Shown piece by piece: positions 58,661 through 62,000 of a stretch of 62,000 nucleotides of DNA (positions are counted from its first letter, which is position 1; every line of letters starts with the position of its first letter). A program made the translations under genes and the position numbers. Below the pieces are notes generated by a model that was given only the letters and a program-made list of their open reading frames with translations, made no database searches and was not told the origin of the DNA. The stretch lies in contig CM022672.1 in NCBI GenBank assembly GCA_012295275.1, positions 4,796,443-4,858,442 on the forward strand, given 5' to 3'. Source of the stretch: Chrysomallon squamiferum (lineage: Eukaryota > Mollusca > Gastropoda > Neomphalida > Peltospiridae).

Positions 58661-59270
58661 AAGTTATCACTCTCATGAGCTGGAGTAGGAATCGACAGCC
58701 AGATACGATATATATATATAACAAATTCGATCTGAGCAGGACAAAGCTGATATTTTTGGTCTGTAACTGGTTATTTCAATTATCCGGCAATCCTAAATAC
58801 TACAAAAACAAAAGGATATTAACTAATTTATTTGTCTATTTTGGTAGGTACACGCGCAATGATTTCCTTGTCACTTACAAAAACTATACGTCAAAACAAA
58901 ATAATTCTTAAAATTCTCAACAGTTTATTTTTTTTTTTTTCTTTTAAAATCTGATCTTTTAAGTTACTTTCACTATATGGAAAAAAAAAAAAAAAAAACA
59001 ATCTGAACGTGTCGGTACAGAATTTTGTCTTTTTGATTTTTTTCATTTTTTCAAATTCATCTGAAACAGCACTTAAACATTGAAACAGTAACTGTGGTAA
59101 GGAGAGTCAGTACAACTGGTATTTGTTTGGCTGTTATCGAACTTCGTCATGTTATGCTTGTGTCTGCACGTACAGTCTTCATGTGCAGTTATTATCAGAA
59201 GTACAGAAAAAAAAAAAAAAGAACATTAGCAACAACAACAGCAGCAGCAATAACAACAACAACAATAATA

Positions 59271-59315
<45 letters not shown>

Positions 59316-60556
59316 GTAATAAATAAATAAATTAATTAATTAATAAAAAAAAAAAAATGGCACAGCCACCAATACATTTGTAATTAGTAAAATATTGTTT
59401 ACCATGGGCGTTCTGTTGCGCATGTCTTCACATTAAGATAATGTATTTAAAGAAATGCAAACATTACCTTTCTCCTTTAATCGATTATTCATTTTCAAAT
59501 CATTCCAAATTTATGGTATAGAGAGATATCCATTGAATAAAACCGTTATCTGTTGAATGTTTAAATAAATCACAGTGTCAAGAGATTGGACAATGTGGAC
59601 ACAGCATTTATCAAAAAGTAAACGATCGGTGGAAAAGAGCTCCCCTGAGAAACATCTGCTGTGTTCTGCTTGTAAACGTTTTTAAAACCGCTTGAAATAT
59701 TACTAATTAAGGTTGGTTCTTTTTGGCTAATTCTTTTTTGTTTTGTTTGTTTGTTTGTTTGTTTGTTTGTTGTTGTTGTTCTTAAATTTATTTATTTATT
59801 TATTTATTAAAATTTCTTCTTATTGTTATAGACTTAAAAGCTAATTAGTTTACGGCTAGTTATTAGCTGGGCCTTCATTAAGGCTTCAGAATAATAAAAA
59901 AAAAAAGTGAATTTTAATGAGTAAACAGTTTGTTGGAGTATACATTAAAAGCTATAAAATGTAACTATCACGACCAATCTGAGATGGTTGAAAAATAAAA
60001 GGATACACGACATTCTTGGTTTTTAACCATTGGAAGCGAGGATAAATAAATTCTCTTCATTTCCAGTTCTTGAACACCAACACAAAGCTGACCGTAACAG
60101 AAGCATTTACACAGACTTCCCACTTTTTTAAAGATATAAATATAATATTTAGTTTCCAGTAAATTTTTAGTCAAAGGATAAACCAAAAAAAAGACTGCTG
60201 TTTTTTCTTAGTCTTCTTAATTAGACTTTTCTTCCACCGAAAAGATTACGCCACTGGTCGAAAATAGATTAAAATGCGCACTATTGTAACATTATTCTTT
60301 TCAAATAATATTACGTTATCTACCAAATAAATAAATAAATAAATAAATAAATAAAATAAAATAAAGCTACGTTATTAAATTAATATAAATTATGCAAGGA
60401 TATTATTGCTATTATTATAGCTACTAGCAGTACTGTTGTTATAACTGTTATCAAACGAGTTTGCACTGGTTGCAGACTTTTATACCCAGACTACGTTTCC
60501 AGCATCAATAATACAAGTACCGACTACAACAACAGCAACAACAACAACAACAAGGA

Positions 60557-60558
<2 letters not shown>

Positions 60559-60608
<50 letters not shown>
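60559..60608. repeat. (AAT)n microsatellite
   Basis: About 17 AAT units. A similar run lies at about 59266-59325. The interval 58660-60940 otherwise shows no supported gene. Confidence 0.95.
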
Positions 60609-60609
<1 letters not shown>

Positions 60610-60944
60610 TTGATGATAATGATTATGATGAGGTATTTTAGAACCATCCATTAAATGGCTAAACAGATATCTTAATTAAAAGTTTTCTTTCGATCTCTGT
60701 ATAACACCAGTTTAATATTCGTCACTGGTTAACACATTCTTAACAGACATACTATGTCACAGGAACAATACTTCTTGGCGCGATATCTCGCTTATTATCC
60801 ATTCCTGCAAGACAACACCGCTATTAACATGTTTGATGCTTCTTAATAACTATTAAAACGAAATGAGTTAAGGCATAATTAAGAAACATTCACGTTCATC
60901 TATTTGTAGCCTTTTTTTATTATTATTATTTGTCTCTCTTTCAG

Positions 60945-61232
60945 ATGGATCAGACAAATAATTACTTCGAGATGAACCACATGTCCAGATCATTTGAAAC
61001 GTTAGTTTATTTCAATTTATAGATGTTTATAAAAGTTAAGCATCAACCCTTCTCGGTGCATTTTTCCCAATCTAGCACTTGCTTTACGAGTTGTCTGATA
61101 ACATAAAATTATTAATTACCTTTACTATATACTTCTGGATGACTCCTTTATATCTGTTTTTCCAACCTTTATTACAGAATTACGATATGGTGTTTTAACT
61201 GACATATAAAACACATCAAACCCCATTAATTT

Positions 61233-61274
<42 letters not shown>

Positions 61275-61487
61275 AAAAAAAATCGTTCCTGTTATAACTG
61301 ATACTATTGCTGCTGCTATTAAAACTTAAAGAGATAATTTTTATGTCATATATTAAAGTCCAAGAGTATACACATCTATGGATCCAGAACAAACAATCCC
61401 AAAGATCACGCGTCATGACCCGTATGCCCATGGTCAGTTCGAGCGGATAAATCCAGTTTACGAGCCCGAACCTGAAATATCTTCCAC
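60945..61487 (+). CDS. N-terminal exons of an unidentified gene (continues past the window)
   Basis: Exon 60945-61000 follows a good acceptor (CTCTCTTTCAG), begins ATGGATCAG and reads MDQTNNYFEMNHMSRSFE before donor AAC/GTTAGT (phase 2). Exon 61359-61487 (acceptor ATTAAAG) restores the codon and continues PRVYTSMDPEQTIPKITRHD, then YAHGQFERINPVYEPEPEIS, with donor CAC/GTACGT (phase 2). The peptide is polar with several Tyr residues, like the cytoplasmic N-terminal tail of a membrane or adaptor protein. The family is not recognised. Met at 61378 is an alternative start if the first exon is skipped. Confidence 0.55.
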
Positions 61488-61519
61488 GTACGTATTTATA
61501 CTTTCACAGTTAACTATTT

Positions 61520-61985
61520 CAGTTATCTCACACCATCATCAGCTGCTGCTTCAACTGCAGCTGCTTCGACAACAAAAAATCTGCTACACCACTGCCATTA
61601 CTGCTACTTGTACTAGTACTATTACTACTACTTTTATACTGCTGCTAGAACCAGTCGTGCTGCTGCTGCTACTACTACTGCTGCTGCTGCTACTACTGCT
61701 GCTGCTGCTAATACTAGCACTATTACTAATAGTGTTGTTACACTACTAGTAATACTACTAGTACTACTATTATTAGCATTGCTGCTGCTACAATTTCTAC
61801 TTATGCTGTTACTGCTGCCATTATTACTATCACTGCTGCTGCTACTTTTGCCAATACAGTTATTACTTCTAACGTTGCCAGTATCCCGTTTTCGTTTCTT
61901 TTTCTTCTTCATCTTGTTTTGTTTTGCTGTTGCTTTTGTTGTAATAATTTTGTATATTGTTTATTATTATTATTATTATTATAAT
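61520..61985. repeat. Imperfect CTG/CTA trinucleotide-rich tract
   Basis: Long stretch of interrupted CTG, CTA and ATT triplets (dense CTG at 61650-61710). It follows the donor at 61488 and so lies in the intron of the unidentified gene. Leu- and Ser/Asn-rich frames on the two strands are repeat artefacts. Confidence 0.8.
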
Positions 61986-62000
61986 AATAGTAGTAGTAGT

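Noticed and set aside
61378-61749. 123-codon frame running into a Leu-only tail
   Set aside because: Only the part up to 61487 is kept. The rest is intron translated through CTG/CTA repeats after a GTACGT donor.

Overview
This is animal nuclear DNA, most likely from a mollusc. The evidence is split genes with GT-AG introns, about 70% AT with very dense microsatellites and transposon debris, metazoan housekeeping genes (PANK, PLPBP, LAP3), a T-box gene, and a lectin-like membrane protein. The C-terminal tail of that last protein (a Cys-rich patch, then DDRISAQSIG and a hydrophobic segment) is of a kind I associate with molluscan surface proteins. No prokaryotic operon, CRISPR array or virus-like gene was seen. 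All gene models below were assembled by hand from splice sites, reading phase and family similarity.

Layout. 1-3.9 kb: the N-terminal half of a T-box DNA-binding domain on the minus strand; its 3' part lies beyond base 1. 4-16.9 kb: almost gene-free, holding microsatellites, a TIR transposon (5269-5724), two degenerate tandem arrays (8.64-9.55 kb and 15.55-16.35 kb) and a CRE/YY1-type promoter-like island at 13.0 kb. 16.9-24.2 kb: pantothenate kinase, minus strand, seven coding exons. 25.7-31.8 kb: PLPBP, plus strand, eight coding exons, head-to-head with PANK. 31.8-35.2 kb: convergent intergenic DNA. 35.2-43.9 kb: leucine aminopeptidase LAP3, minus strand, fourteen coding exons including one GC-AG intron. 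44.5-48.0 kb: a four-exon secreted-then-anchored protein with an F-type-lectin/discoidin-like domain and a stalk of 14-residue repeats, head-to-head with LAP3. 48.6-50.9 kb: a phase-consistent four-exon gene I cannot identify. 52.5 kb: a second copy of the 5.3-kb transposon family. 53.5-53.9 kb: a possible two-exon minus-strand small protein. 54-60.9 kb: repeats. 60.9-62 kb: the first coding exons of an unidentified plus-strand gene that runs off the window.

How the genes relate. PANK (first step of coenzyme A synthesis) and PLPBP (control of free pyridoxal phosphate) are separated by about 0.4-1.5 kb, depending on which PANK first exon is used, and may share a promoter. LAP3 (cytosolic/mitochondrial peptide turnover) and the lectin-like gene also start back to back within about 0.6 kb. 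No multi-gene pathway or defence-like system is evident. The most novel material is the lectin-like stalk protein, the unidentified spliced genes, and an unexplained open frame inside a PANK intron.
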